Of a DNA stretch of 64,000 nucleotides, positions 44,201 through 54,934 are shown piece by piece. A program made the position numbers and the translations under genes. Each line of letters starts with the position of its first letter. Position 1 is the first letter of the stretch. The notes below the pieces were generated by a model. It saw only the letters and a program-made list of their open reading frames with translations. It ran no database searches and had not been told where the DNA came from. The stretch comes from Sceloporus undulatus (taxonomy: Eukaryota > Chordata > Lepidosauria > Squamata > Phrynosomatidae), in assembly GCF_019175285.1 (NCBI RefSeq), contig NC_056527.1, positions 110,866,389-110,930,388 on the forward strand, written 5' to 3'.

Positions 44201-45030
44201 GTCATCCTATTCTCAAAATAGCCATAGCAGTTGCCTTGGTATTGCAGCCAGTCCCTGGCACATGTATCTGCCTTAACTGCACAAAAGAGAGGGAGATGAA
44301 AAAGAGAAAGATAGAGGATGAGGCCAAAATACAGTGCGGAGCTATACCAAGATGTTTCTTTTTTTTTTCCTGCCTAGCAAAAAAAAACAAAACAAAACAA
44401 ATCCAAGTGTTGTTTTCCAGTGGAAACTTAGGAATCTATTCATCTCTGGACTTTTTCTCATACAAGAGTGGAATCTGCTGTATGGGAGCAGAATCTTTCT
44501 TCCCCTTCCCATGGACCCAAGCACTCCAAAAAACAACTCTTACAATCTAGAATCCCTTCTGAAGCATATTTTCAGAGAGGGCTTCAGAGATTAAGGGTCA
44601 AATATCCAACACAATTTCAAATGCCATATTGGATTTCGACCTCACTTTGTAAAGCTATAGTCAGATTCCCATCATCTGGTAAAAATAATATTTTGGAGGA
44701 GAATATCAGATATAATTCATTTCTATTATGTGCAAACACAAGGAAGTCAAACATGCTTTATGTCTGAAAAAGCTGCTCCCAGTACAAGGTGGCCTAAATC
44801 CAATCTCAGCTGGAGTAGATCCACTGAAACAATGAATATTTGAAAAATCTGTATGTAAGCTCCATTGAGTCTACTGTAGTTGGTACTAACAACAGGATCT
44901 AGGCCTGTAACTGTTTCTGTTACATTCACTTTATAAGTGTTCAGCAACTCAGGAAAAACTCACCTCCCTCAAAGAGGCTTGAAACCAGGAAGCTGATCAG
45001 GAAGACAACAAAGTAAACAATAGATCTCAT
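38292..45030 (-). CDS. Secreted C-type lectin-domain protein (lectin B)
   Basis: There are five coding exons on the minus strand: 44964-45030, 44185-44276, 42734-42874, 40344-40551 and 38292-38359, with the same phases as lectin A. The joined product is 191 residues. It has a signal peptide (VYFVVFLISFLVSSLF), ADTCARDWLQYQGNCYGYF, IECQSYHRGTHLASI, NGKWRWSDESTYNYKAW, then CVEL, and a final exon with GFTKWNDAPC and NAYICKHEL. Six domain cysteines are present. The motif normally EPN or QPD reads RPD, so the Glu is absent; WND is kept. Between CVEL and GFTKWND lie 35 residues, the counterpart of the extension in lectin A. The introns carry a Sauria SINE, MITEs, an L2 tail and a coiled-coil pseudogene. 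It is a close paralogue of lectin A. Confidence 0.85.
38502..38868. mobile_element. Palindromic mariner-like MITE
   Basis: The left end is CACTCACCCCTCCATATTTG and the right end AATACGGAGGGACAAGTG, with TA on both sides. The inner arms mirror through CCTAGAGATTCCTAGAGA and AACTCTGTGGTCAAC-type words. Confidence 0.7.
39103..39298. mobile_element. MITE family A
   Basis: TCTGCACTGCAGAAATAATG, then TTAACTGCCATGGCTCAATG; middle GGATTTGTAGTTTG; inverse words to about 39298. Confidence 0.75.
39305..39850. repeat. Inverted pair of AACCAAAATGCA-type repeats
   Basis: The left arm (39310-39440) has AATACCTTTATTGGCCAACC and AAAATGCACAACC. The right arm (39740-39850) has TGATGAAGAAGCAAATGAAA, TTTGTACATTTTGGTTGAC and AAAGGTATTGCACTTTTGTG in inverse order. 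A hAT-like MITE (39522-39648) sits between them. Confidence 0.55.
39522..39648. mobile_element. Short palindromic hAT-like MITE, second copy
   Basis: TTTCCAAACCTGGGTTCTCC at the left, ACTAAAGTTTGGGAACCATT at the right. The centre has GGGAGCTGAAGTCCC. Same family as 6946-7075. Confidence 0.65.
40953..41192 (+). repeat. Sauria-type SINE, full length, in an intron of lectin B
   Basis: GAGAGCCAGCATGACGTAGTG start, body GGGTGACCTTGATCAAGTCA, tail GGGGTCCCCATAAGTTGTAA. Confidence 0.85.
41474..42430 (+). pseudogene. Coiled-coil protein pseudogene split by a MITE
   Basis: Lys/Glu/Gln-rich frames at 41474-41779 (KKYGGAIKQLQALQSQLQDL, EEILAQAKEHEKKLENIEAQ) and 42108-42386 (QQQLEDQSKERKAKWQEMES) lie either side of a family A MITE. 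They look like one coiled-coil protein. The first piece shifts frame near 41757 and both end in stops, and no splice sites or signal are visible. A processed copy of a housekeeping coiled-coil gene is the best reading. I cannot name the parent. It sits antisense inside an intron of lectin B. Confidence 0.5.
41856..42073. mobile_element. MITE family A inside the coiled-coil pseudogene
   Basis: Left end GATGCATCTACACTGCAGAA, right end TTATTTCGACAGCATAGATG. The inner inverse words are present. The insertion post-dates the pseudogene. Confidence 0.75.
42950..43110 (-). repeat. Sauria-type SINE, shortened, in an intron of lectin B
   Basis: TTGTGTGCCTTCAAGTGGCC at the tail side, CACTACACCATGCTGGCTCT at the tRNA side. 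The centre is lost. Confidence 0.75.
43380..43590. mobile_element. Pogo/Tigger-like MITE, second copy
   Basis: CAGTCAGCCTTCCATAACC at the left, GGGCTCGTTGTG at the right, TA on both sides. Subterminal TATCCATGGATTCAAG. Same family as 32723-32954, and like it in a lectin intron. Confidence 0.65.
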
Positions 45031-45043
45031 TTTCTTGGTCGTC

Positions 45044-45185
45044 CTAAAAATAATAATAAATAAATAAATAATAAAATCTTTATTTATATCCCGCCCTTCC
45101 AAAAAGATCAGGGCGGCTTACAATATGCAACAAGTGCAACAGATACAGGTTAAAAGCATAGATACACAAAATACAGAAGGATGCA
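45044..45185 (-). mobile_element. Antisense L2-like 3' tail next to the signal exon of lectin B
   Basis: TTTATTTATATCCCGCCCTT and CAGGGCGGCTTACAATATGC, the inverse of the L2 end motif. The (AAT)n end of this element lies directly against the splice acceptor of the signal-peptide exon at 45043, so it supplies part of the polypyrimidine tract on the minus strand. Confidence 0.6.
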
Positions 45186-45474
45186 ACTAAATGTGGAACA
45201 GCACATGAAATATGCTGGAATAGTCAATGTCAGGAATAGTCATGGACAAAATTCAAGCTTGTGGTATATTTTTTCCAGAGGGTAGGGAGACTTACTCTAT
45301 TGTGTTATAATTCCCATAATCCCTCAGATAGCAAGACTATGAATCAGCCTCTGCTTTTTCCACTGAAGTTCCCAGGGATGTATGAGCACCTATATCTAAA
45401 GGCTAGATTTCTAACATCTGAATCCTCATCTGTTTAATAAGCCACTCTGGCTCTTAAGTGCTCATGATGAAAAT

Positions 45475-45600
45475 AACTATGACAATGACAATGCCTGTGT
45501 CTAATAATACTGTTTGTACTACTATCACCATCACCACTACTCACAGTAGTAGTAGTAGGAACAGTAGTAGTACAGAGGAGAAGTAGGACGAAGAAGAGGT
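45475..45600. repeat. Trinucleotide-rich low-complexity stretch
   Basis: AGTAGTAGTAGTAGG, ACAGTAGTAGTAC and GAAGAAGAGG runs. Confidence 0.6.
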
Positions 45601-45863
45601 GCTTGAAGCAATCTTCAAGGTCTTCCATTCAATCCCCCCTTCCTCCCAACCTCCTGTTTTTCCTCCTATCAATAGTCATCATTTCATGGCCACTAAGCAT
45701 GCTTTGTCCTCACTGGGAAGATTTTGTGGTGTCCTCATCCACTGTAAAGAATGATCACATTTCTGGATAACTTGAGAATCCTGGTAGCCTTCTAGATACC
45801 TCCCTCTTGAACAGGGGTGGTGCCATTCTGGACATCATAAATAGGAGTGATCACCATCATAAG

Positions 45864-46035
45864 GAGGAGCTGTAGCTCAGTAGTGAATGCAGAGGATCCT
45901 AGGTTCAATCTCTGACAACTCCAGCTAGGGCTAGGAAGGAAGAATGCCTGAAACCCTGGATAGCTGCTGTCTCTTAATATTAACAGTTTTGGAGTAGATG
46001 AACCAAAGATCTGACCGAGCATAAGGCAACCTCAT
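45864..46035 (+). mobile_element. tRNA-derived SINE (GGAGCTGTAGCTCAG type)
   Basis: The A-box region GGAGCTGTAGCTCAGTAG and the B-box-like AGGTTCAATCTC are followed by a body with GAAACCCTGGATAGCTGCTG and GCATAAGGCAACCTC. It is distinct from the Sauria SINEs. It lies in intron 1 of lectin B. Confidence 0.7.
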
Positions 46036-46125
46036 AAACATAATATATAATAATAGACTCTTAAAATAATAGTTATAGAATCTTAAAGCAGCAGTCAAGA
46101 GACAGAAAAATCATCAGCTGCTTAC

Positions 46126-46217
46126 CTGGGTATTTCTTTCTTTTTAGAAGATATCCTGGGGTGGAGTCTGGATCTTCTCCGATGGTCTCCTGCTCCACAA
46201 GAGGTTGTTATATAGGC
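46126..46217 (-). promoter_or_regulatory. TATA box and non-coding exon 1 of lectin B
   Basis: CCTATATAAC lies on the minus strand at 46207-46216. About 80 bases downstream, ACCCAG then GTAAGC forms a strong donor (exon end 46126). The exon shares AGCAGGAGA-type words with lectin A. The signal-peptide exon follows after an acceptor at 45044. Confidence 0.65.
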
Positions 46218-46329
46218 CTCAGGTGAACATGATGAAATAACACGGGTAGCAGGTTTTGGCAGTCCTGCCCAACAAGTGACACAGCCAGCAGATTGTGTCA
46301 TGAACCCAAAGGTGTTGGCCTCTGTCACA

Positions 46330-47695
46330 GATTGTTCACAGGAAGGTGTATGGCCAATTTGAAGCCTGCCTTTTCCACAGCCAAGTGGAGATCACATTGA
46401 CACATGGCTGCAGAGGGTCCTAGGGTGAATTAACAAAGCACCAAACCTTGAAAGTTATCCCCAAATCTTCCAACAATATGCAATAAGAGATGCAAAACCC
46501 TCGTAAATCTGGAAGGCATGGATGGCAAAAACCTGAGTGTTTCCAGAGATGGAGGGTTTCGAAAAATTGGATTTAAAGAAAATGGGGAGGGTGTGTGCAA
46601 GAGCAGTACCTTTTAAAGACTGGAAGTAATTTTGGGAATATGAAATGTATGATACTTAATTTCTCGATATGATACAAATTTTATGTTGTAATATAAAAAG
46701 TATAATTTATTCAGAAAATAATTTCAAGTGGAATTTTTTTTGTTTGTGTGTTTGTTTAAATTTCCATTGTTCATTACAGTTGCAACTACAAGGTCCTGAA
46801 CTGTAAGGATCTTCTTTGGTTTTGCCCATTTATGTGGAGCAGGCAAAAAAATGTTCTTGATAGAGATGAAACATGCAGAAAATGTTTTCAAAGCAACCCA
46901 CTTGCCCGTATTTTTGGATTCATCTTTGGAGTAATGCTATGGAGGCTATCCTGGTGATGCCCGTACTTTAACTTTCACCCCTACACCACTGGAGGACAAC
47001 TAGAGTAATATACCTTGATGTGAGGATTACTAAGAACTGAGAGAGCTAGGATGAGTAATTTACATGACTGCATCAGTCATGAGGAAAAGTTTGAGATCAA
47101 AGTATGGTCAGAAGCTTGAAGGACCTCCACTCAGGAAAGAAGCATAAGTTCTGGTGCCATCACTTTTCTTTTTTAAGAAATAGGACTATTTAGCCATGTT
47201 GCTTATCTTCAAAAAGAGGAAATTTTACCCAACCAAGATTCCTCTGGAGTCAAAAGTCCATTCTGCTCTTTCTCAAAGGACTTCATGGTGTTCTTTAGAA
47301 AGTTTAGGCTGTGAAAGGGCAGGTCTGTGACCAAGTCTTACTGGTGTCACACCAGTCTATTGACCTTGGCTCCTCTGCCTCCTAAAAAACTCCTAGGAAA
47401 ACTGAAGTCAAGTTCTGCAATGCAGCAAGGTGACAACCGTCTTCATTTAGCACTATGGACAGAGGAGCATAGAGCAAACCAATGAACTTAATGATAAGCT
47501 AAGACATCTTAAAGTGTTTGCCTAAAGGGGAGAAAAGGCCATTACTTGGGATCTGCTTCATACAGCAAAGGATCTTGGATTGGCACTAAAGGGAAGCTTG
47601 GTGAGAGTGCTTAAAATCCACATTTACTGTATAGGAAAAGTCTATGTAGATATGTCGAGACAGAAATCCCATTCTGTCCAATGGAACTTGTTTCT
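46330..47695. other. 5' flank of lectin B, nothing recognised
   Basis: The stretch between the minus-strand lectin pair and the plus-strand copies. No repeat ends or family-like frames were seen. Confidence 0.4.
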
Positions 47696-47696
47696 T

Positions 47697-47893
47697 GTTA
47701 TTGTTGTGTGCCTTCAAGTCATTTTCATCTTATGCCAATCATAAGGTGAAGCTATCATGGGATTTTCTTGGCAAGATTTGTTCAGAGGAGATTTGTCCTT
47801 GCCTTCCAGTGAGGCTGAGAGAGTGTGACTTGCCCAAGCTTACTCAGTAGGTTTCCATGTCTGAGCAGAGATTTGAACCCGAGTTTCTAGAGC
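47697..47893 (-). repeat. Sauria-type SINE
   Basis: TTGTTGTGTGCCTTCAAGTC, TTTTCTTGGCAAGATTTGTT, GAGAGAGTGTGACTTGCCC. The tRNA-like end is lost. Confidence 0.8.
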
Positions 47894-47899
47894 CATGTT

Positions 47900-49135
47900 T
47901 TGCCATTTGTTACAACTCCCTCCCCAGCCATTTAGGCCTAAGAGAGGCCTTTTTAAAAAAAAAAAAATAAGAAGTAACATTTACCAAAACTTGACAAAAA
48001 TAACTCCCAAGACCCTTAGAGAGTATTTTGGGGCAAACATAATACCCCCAAGAGACCAGAGAAACAGGGGCCACACTTTGTTCACCCTTGGTCTTCATAC
48101 TCAGGTTCTTGATCACACAAAGGATGACACCTTCATTCAGCCAAAGTCTCTCAGAGCCTCATTCCTGACCTTCCATGTCAATGAGGGGAAGCTAAGGGTT
48201 GAAGGAATTGCCATGGAGCACATATCTTTATCTCCCTTCCATATATTGACTTTATATAGACCTGAATAGGGTTCCCATACTGCATGAATCAAGGGAAAGA
48301 GAAATGAAATTTAGCAAGACAGGCAGACAGTCTTTAGGATGAGCTGTCGAAAAGCTAAATCTGTATGCAAATATTCTTGAATCTATAGATCCTTCCTTCT
48401 CCCCATTTAGCTCTCGCTTTTAGGTCATAAGGAACTTTTTGTGCCTGGGGGGACCCCTTTGACTCTTTTGAAAAAGAATGCTTTTTCAAAGAGTCATTCC
48501 AATAATGTCTACCTAATTGTTTCAAAACAAAATGTAGGTGCGTGCGAATATTTGTGTCTGTGGCCTCTGGTCACATCAACAGTGAATAGAAAATCTAGGG
48601 AAGGAAAAGAGTGGAAATAGAATAGCTGAAGAATATTATTAAGAGGACTTTGGCCATGAATGGAGAAGAAATTCAACTGGTTCATATTTTAATGTAAATG
48701 TATCTAATGCCAAACTTTCAATTTTAATCTGCAAGACAAAATACAATGTCGATTACTTTGCAATACACACACTTCTCTGAATTTCTGAGTGGACTTTACA
48801 GTCAAAGAATACATACATGTACAGGAGGGGAAGGTACACCCCAAATGTACATATTAGGGTTTTTTAAAAAAACTTAAATGTGTTGTGTTAAGAGAATTTC
48901 TCACAAAGACATGGTCTAATTTAAGTCCTTACTGTTTTCAGTCTTCATCCCAGGGTGTGAGAGGACACAGAAATGGACTCAAAAATGATAAAAAATAATA
49001 ATGTGAAATTACAAATTCTCAAAGGTAAGGACTAATGGAAATGTGCCTTCATGTCAACTGCCAAATGTGATCTGGGCTTTGTTTGCTTTCAAACTGTGCC
49101 TGGTGAACCATTTCGATGTAACACTTTCCATTTCC
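47900..49135. other. Intergenic stretch, nothing recognised
   Basis: An open frame at 47895-48269 has a plausible composition but no recognised family. An imperfect inverted pair CTTTTGAAAAAGAATGC / GCTTTTTCAAAGAGTC lies near 48465-48500. Confidence 0.35.
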
Positions 49136-49139
49136 ATAT

Positions 49140-49640
49140 CTGTTGTTGTTAACTGCTGTCAAATCAACTTCAACCTATAGTAAAACCATGAATGAGAGAC
49201 CTCCAAGTCACCCCATCATCAGCCTCCTATCATCAGGTCTTACAGACTCAGGGCTATGGCTTCTTTGATGGTGTCTATCCATCTGGAATGTGGTCTTCCT
49301 TTTTTCCTACTGCCTTCCATCTTCCAAAATGTAATTGTCTTTTGTTATGAGCCATGCCTTTCTCATGATGTGCCCAAAGTACGACAGTCTCTGTTTAGTC
49401 AACTTGGCTTTTAAGGAAAGTTCATCGTTGATTTGCTATAAAATACTGTGGTGTCTTTTTAGCACTCCAGAACTCTGCTCCAGCATCACATCTCAAATGC
49501 ACTGATTTTCTTCCTATCAGCTTTCTTCACTGTCTAGCTTTCACAACCATATATAGAAAATGAGAAATAGGAAGGCATGGACCAACCTAACTTTAGTATT
49601 AAATGAGATATCTTTGCACTTTTCATTCCTTCATAGTTGC
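49140..49640 (-). mobile_element. BovB/RTE LINE fragment, antisense
   Basis: Minus-strand sequence matching the C-terminal BovB region: the inverse of ATCAGCCTCC..TTTGATGGTGTCTATCCATC and CTTTCTCATGATGTGCCCAA (the GHIMRK-type segment), with the BovB tail near 49145-49190. Frames are worn. Confidence 0.65.
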
Positions 49641-49732
49641 GCTTCCAACCCCAAGGGTTGAAACCTGGAGTGAGTTCTTCTCCCCACTGGCAAAGAAGCC
49701 AACAGCATCCACTGAAAAAAGGCACCAAGTGC

Positions 49733-49825
49733 TTGTTCACACTATGCAATTATAGCACTTTGATTTCACTTTATCTTCCATGGCTTCATCCTATGGAATC
49801 CCAGGATGTCTGAGATAGTATCAGA
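49733..49825. mobile_element. MITE family A, left half
   Basis: TGTTCACACTATGCAATTAT, CTTCCATGGCTTCATCCTAT, GGAATCCCAGGATGTC. Confidence 0.5.
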
Positions 49826-50111
49826 AAGCTCATCAAACTTGAAGCTAATGGATCAAGAAAATGAGCATAACATTTCAAAAATGACCATATTGTAAGTTTC
49901 GTCCCTCTCACAGCTTTGAGGTGTCTTTTTTCCTAATGTATATTTGCCTCACCCAAGGCAGTATGGTTGCCCTTTCTGCGGGGGGATTGCCAGACATATG
50001 AGCTGCTTTCTACCAGTTTGGTCCAAGGTTATGCAAAACCTGAAGACGCTGGACCAGGATTTCCTTTAAGCATTGAGTCATATCTTGGATTGCACCAAGT
50101 CTACCTGAGAC

Positions 50112-50204
50112 TATATAAACATCATTCAGAAGAAAGAAACCATCACAAAGAAGCTCCCGCGCAACTATCCACACAACTGTCTTCCCAGAGAACATCAGCC
50201 TAAG
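50112..50204 (+). promoter_or_regulatory. TATA box and non-coding exon 1 of the lectin C copy
   Basis: TATATAAA at 50112-50119 and a strong donor (CCTAAG then GTGAGT) at 50204/50205. The layout is that of lectins A and B. Confidence 0.6.
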
Positions 50205-51726
50205 GTGAGTGACAAAGAGACTCTATGTCTTGAAATAGGGCTCTTCCAGGCGGGAGATTGTCGTGTGGAGAGCAGAGTGTTTTCTATAGCTTTTAAGATA
50301 AAGAAATGAGCAAAAGGTTCATCTGAGAACAAGCTGTAAGGCAGTAGGTAGAAAGCTTAAAAATAAAGATCAGAGCTGTGGTGGCAAACTATCACAAACA
50401 AGCTTGTAATGACCTGTAGGAAGTTATGAGATGGGAATCATGTGGATTCAGAATGAAAAACCTTGATTAAGCCATCAATGGAAAATTGAAAATTTTGACT
50501 TCCAGTTAATTCATAGGTTGATTAGCAACAGATGAAGAAAGGAAGGGGTTCAAAACATAAGCCTGGATTCTATTTCTGGTGCTGGCTAAAGTAGGCTCAT
50601 AAAATCATATGATTTAAATGGGTGCTAGTTGATGAGTGGTAATGGAGTTGTGTTCAACATCTGCAACTCATCTTGGCCTGGTCAGTAAGAGCCAACGGTG
50701 AGGAACAGAGGAAGATAAGGTCCAATGCCATCTGAGGGCAGTTGTACCTTACCCACCACATCTTCAAAATCAAAAAATATGCTTATCTACAGCATAAACT
50801 TCATAGACCAGAGTCCAACCTCTCTAGTTATGAAATTTAACACCATAATAAATGTGTTTAAGGTAACAGAACATCTTGATTATATGTTTACAGGACGGAC
50901 TTCCTACTCTACGTATTTAAATTTCAAGTATCTCACTTCTTTCCCTAATTTTCGGGTTCTTAAAAATCAATAAAAGGAGTACGAAATTGGAGTTCAAGAG
51001 GAAATAAATGTTTCCTTCCTTTCTTTCACTAGATGGTTGAATGAAGAATGAATGAATGAATGAATGAAGGAAACTGGTGTGAATGGCAATCAGAATATAA
51101 CTCTTGAATTTACCATGCCTTTCTTCTCAAAGGTCAGCCAGAAGATGGGTTTCTTCACTACTCACCTATGTCTTCTGGAATCCCTTCTCCAACCCTTTCT
51201 TGGGAGGTGACTGCTAAACAAATATCTCATCTCGGATATCGGAAGGAAAACAGCTAGCCAGGGAACTAGAAACAGAATTGTTCTGTTCTGTCTATTCAGG
51301 TGACTACGCAGAGATATCCTTGCTTGCAATAGAGTGATCATCAGAATCTGAGAGTTCCAGTAATGAATATAGATTTTCAGAGAGAATTCGGGGGAGTGTA
51401 AATCCACTGCCACTGGTGAGAAAATTAGATTTTGGAGGGAATGTTAAAAACGGATAATTTTCTAATGGTTCTTCACTCATGTTTTTCTTTTCTTTTTTCA
51501 TCATCATCTTCCTTTCCCTCCTGCAGCGGAGCAGACCGTGCCAGGGAATGGCTGCAAACCAGGGGAACTGCATGCTACTTTGACAATCAGTTATCATGGC
51601 AAGAGGCTGAGGTATGAAGCATTTCTCTCCCACAACTTAGATTGTGATATAATGTATGGATGTATAAATTAGATGTATGTTCTTCAGGCCCTCCCTCATT
51701 ACAACACTTCAGGGGTGACAACATTT

Positions 51727-52105
51727 GTTAAGTCCACAAAGATTAACTATGGCCCTTCCGCATGGGGCAAAAGTGTGTGCTCGGCACGTACTAGGTTACA
51801 AAGAGTGTCCCTTCTGGACGCCTAATCCAGTACGTGCCGAGCACGTACAAAATGGCAGCACCCTATACACATGGGCGCCACCATTTTGATGTTAGCTTCT
51901 GCACGTCACAGATTACTTATGACGCCGCAAGTGTGCCATGGTGCTTTTGCGGCATCTAATGCACCGCCAAAAGAGCCTCTTTTGGGGGCTCTTTTTGGCC
52001 ATAGGGAAACCTGCCGTTGGAGGCTGAGGCTTCCTCACGGCAGAAACGGAGCATCGTCAGACGGCCTTTTTTGGGTGGTCTGTAAAGCCTATGTTTTTGG
52101 GGAGC
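51727..52105. mobile_element. GC-rich MITE, copy 2, inside lectin C
   Basis: TGGCCCTTCCGCATGGGG start, inverted GCTCGGCACGTACT / AGTACGTGCCGAGC, and interior CATGGGCGCCACCATTTTGA. It is intronic in the lectin C copy. Confidence 0.7.
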
Positions 52106-53277
52106 TTAACACTCCTACCAACAATACCCTTCCCCCTTCTCCATAGGATAGAGAGACAGGTTGTAAGATGCCTGGTGTGAATCTCCTGATCGCAGAATCT
52201 TGTCCATTAGGACTAGTACCTGCAGGCAAGGAACAAATGAAATGTATTTAAATTATGGGTATTTGGTTTGCACTGGTCCTGTTGGTGAACATATGGCAAT
52301 GGGGGACACTCTACTCGTGTTTTCTTATGCATCCTCAGCTTGAAGCCAGAGCTATGGCCGTGGGGCACATCTTGCCTCTGTTCCTGACAAAGCAGAGACC
52401 CTCTGGTGGCACGAACACATCTCCACTTATCAGAAAAACGAGAGGCAATGTCTGGATTGGCTTCAAGATGTCCGTCAGGTAAGCCCCTCTCTTCTTCCAT
52501 TCCTGGTTGTCATCACAAATTGTGAGCTCTCTCGCCCGGACCCAGCCAGAGGATACCTTATCTAGACTCAGCTCCACAATCTTTTACTACCAAACGCTCG
52601 TAGGTTTCCACTGGGCATACTGATTTCTAGAGCACACTACTTGTTCGTGTCATCATTTCAAAGCAGACCGGGAAATGGAGGTGGGCTGATGAGTCAACTT
52701 ACAACTACAAGTCCTGGATGAGCCACCAGCCAGACATTATAGGCAGTAATGAAACTGTGTGTAACTGCGAACTTTCCACAGGTAAGAAAGAAGCAAGAAA
52801 GATCTCGAAGGAACATCCCTGTCATCTAGCCTTTGTAATTTTTCTTAGCAACTTTTGGGCCAGGTTACTAAGTTATTTACTACTCAACAAGACCCAGTAG
52901 CTCTGAGAATAATGCAACAACCAGTGTCTTTGGCCGAAGCCGAGACTGAGTAAAATGCAATCCTTTATTTATTTGTTTATTTTTGAAATAAGGATTGCTA
53001 AACTGTGTTCTCTGTCATGTATTCTTTTCTGAGATACCTATGAAACAAAATTATTCGGAGGATGGCCTACTGCAGAGCTTTAGATTATGGATTTACTGCA
53101 TGGGCGGGTGTTTGGTCTAGGATGGACTTCTCTTCTTCTTAGTGGCCAGTCTTCCAACTCTACTATTCTAATGATTCTATGATTTGGAAAAATTAGGGAA
53201 GTCTTGACAAAAGACCTCAGGAAGAATGCGTTTCGTAAAACTTAATCAGGTTTTTTAAATGTGCCTCATCCATTTGT

Positions 53278-53521
53278 GGAGCCAGAAGTGACCTCATGGT
53301 TTGAGCATGGACCTATGATCCAGAGAACCATGTTTAATCAACTCCAGTCAGCCATAGAAAACCCACAGGGGGGACGTGGGCAAGTCAGACTCTCTCCGTC
53401 TCCAAGGGAAGCGCAAGGCAAACTCCTCTGAACTAATCTTCCCAAGAAAACTCCATGATAGTTTGCCCTTAGGGGCAACCATATACCAGAAACAACCGAA
53501 GGCACACAAACAAACAACAAA
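53278..53521 (+). repeat. Sauria-type SINE in the last intron of lectin C
   Basis: GGAGCCAGAAGTGACCTCATG start, body GGGGACGTGGGCAAGTCAG, tail GGGGCAACCATATACCAGAA. Confidence 0.75.
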
Positions 53522-53888
53522 ATGAATTCTACCATTTTCCATCCACACCCCTTGCTCTAGACTAAACCATAATGAGAACCATGTAAGAGGGAGAAGAAAG
53601 TAACCATTTTGTCATGTCTTCTTGAGTTTTAGGGTTTACTCCGTGGAATGCATGCTCAGTGCAAAGAACGCAATGCCTACATCTGCAAGCATGAACTTCT
53701 AGAGAAGTTTCTGACGCTAAGCTGGAATGCAGGATGCTTCTCAGCTGTCACTACCTTCTCTCCTCTCCCTGAAGTGGGAAAGATCAGCCCTCATCCACAC
53801 ACTTCAAAACTGCATTTCTGAAAAGCTGCTCCATTGGTCACCTTCATCTCCTGTACTGTTTTTTGTTGCTATATCATGTTTACATATT

Positions 53889-53894
53889 AATAAA
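53889..53894 (+). terminator. Poly(A) signal of the lectin C copy
   Basis: AATAAA about 190 bases after the last exon. Confidence 0.5.
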
Positions 53895-54380
53895 TTCTTT
53901 CTGATGCATCTATTTCTGGAGTGTTCTCTTCAGAGCCCCAACCCATCCTCATCCCGGATAATTGTACATAACTGAAAGGGGAAACCCGCCGGCACCTGCT
54001 TTGAGACTTTGTTCCTGCACAAATTCCCTGTATCAAAGCGACATGTCTCCCTTTCCATCAAGCAGCCAGCATACATTTTGGGGGTTATTTAATGGCATAA
54101 TAAATGTTCTTTAAAGCAGTGGCCAAGTTGGCTGAAACTTCTCAGAGGTGATCTGGAAGATCAAGCATTCACTGTTTTAGAACAGAGTAGGGCAGGCTGC
54201 ACTTGTGAGATCAACATGGTCTTTCATCAGAACCCCAAAAATCCCCTAAATGAAGACAGATGAAAAATAGTGACTTGCTGTTACCTATTGAGCCCTGTGG
54301 TGATCCACTCACAAGGATGGGCCACAACCAAAATACAAAACAACATCAGAGTTACTACAGAAGATGGAGTTCAGAGCTGC

Positions 54381-54716
54381 TGTCACACTGCAGAACTAAT
54401 TAATTTTGACAACGGCTCCTTCCTATGGAATCTTGGGATTTGTTGTTTTAGCCTTCTCTGAATCTGCTCCAATTTGTCTAGTTTGCATCTCCACTGTAGA
54501 AATGATACAGTTTGACATCACTTTAATGGCCTTGGCTCAGTGCTATGGAATTATTGCATTTGTAGTCTATGAGTTAGTTATCCTTCCCTGTTAGAGAGTA
54601 CTAGTGCCCCAGCAAGTGATTGATATTCTATATATTCTATATAGAATTCTATATAATTGAACCATGGCTGTTAAAGTGGTGTCAAACTGCATTATTTCTG
54701 CAGTGTAGATGCAGCA
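54381..54716. mobile_element. Two family A MITEs, one inside the other
   Basis: Left ends occur twice (CACACTGCAGAACTAATTAA near 54386; CATCTCCACTGTAGAAATGA near 54486). One common right end (TTATTTCTGCAGTGTAGATG) lies at about 54694-54713. Confidence 0.65.
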
Positions 54717-54934
54717 AGAATCCTTCTTAAAATAAGGCATCCAGAACTGAATGCCATACCCTAGATGATGCCTAGCCAGTGCAGAATATGGCAGACTCTG
54801 ACTTCGCTAAGGGTGCTGGGAGGCATTTGAGGGCAACATTTTTCTGGTTGTTTTTGCATAAATGTTTTTGGAGGTGCTATTCCCCAATGGGGATTTAAAA
54901 ATGGCCTTGGTATACTTTATGGGGATTGGGTCAC

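Larger units (their letters stand above)
51133..53702 (+). pseudogene. Decayed C-type lectin gene (lectin C)
   Basis: The parts are in the same order as in lectins A and B: signal-peptide exon 51133-51206, first domain exon 51527-51611, second 52339-52478, third 52667-52781, last 53633 to about 53702. A poly(A) signal lies at 53889-53894. Splice sites are still recognisable at every exon. The third domain exon is in good order (GKWRWADESTYNYKSW, QPD at the sugar motif) and has the ordinary short length, without the extension of A and B. The other exons are worn, with about five reading-frame breaks in all, so no normal lectin is made. Retained splice signals and promoter suggest fairly recent decay. 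It belongs to the family that includes venom lectins and is treated here as a fossil. Confidence 0.8.

Noticed and set aside
45864-45935. tRNA gene
   Set aside because: It has A- and B-box-like words, but the body continues as a SINE and a proper acceptor stem is not visible.
47895-48269. Open frame of 124 codons on the plus strand
   Set aside because: No recognised family, begins in an A-run after SINE sequence, and no splice or promoter signals fit. Left as unannotated.
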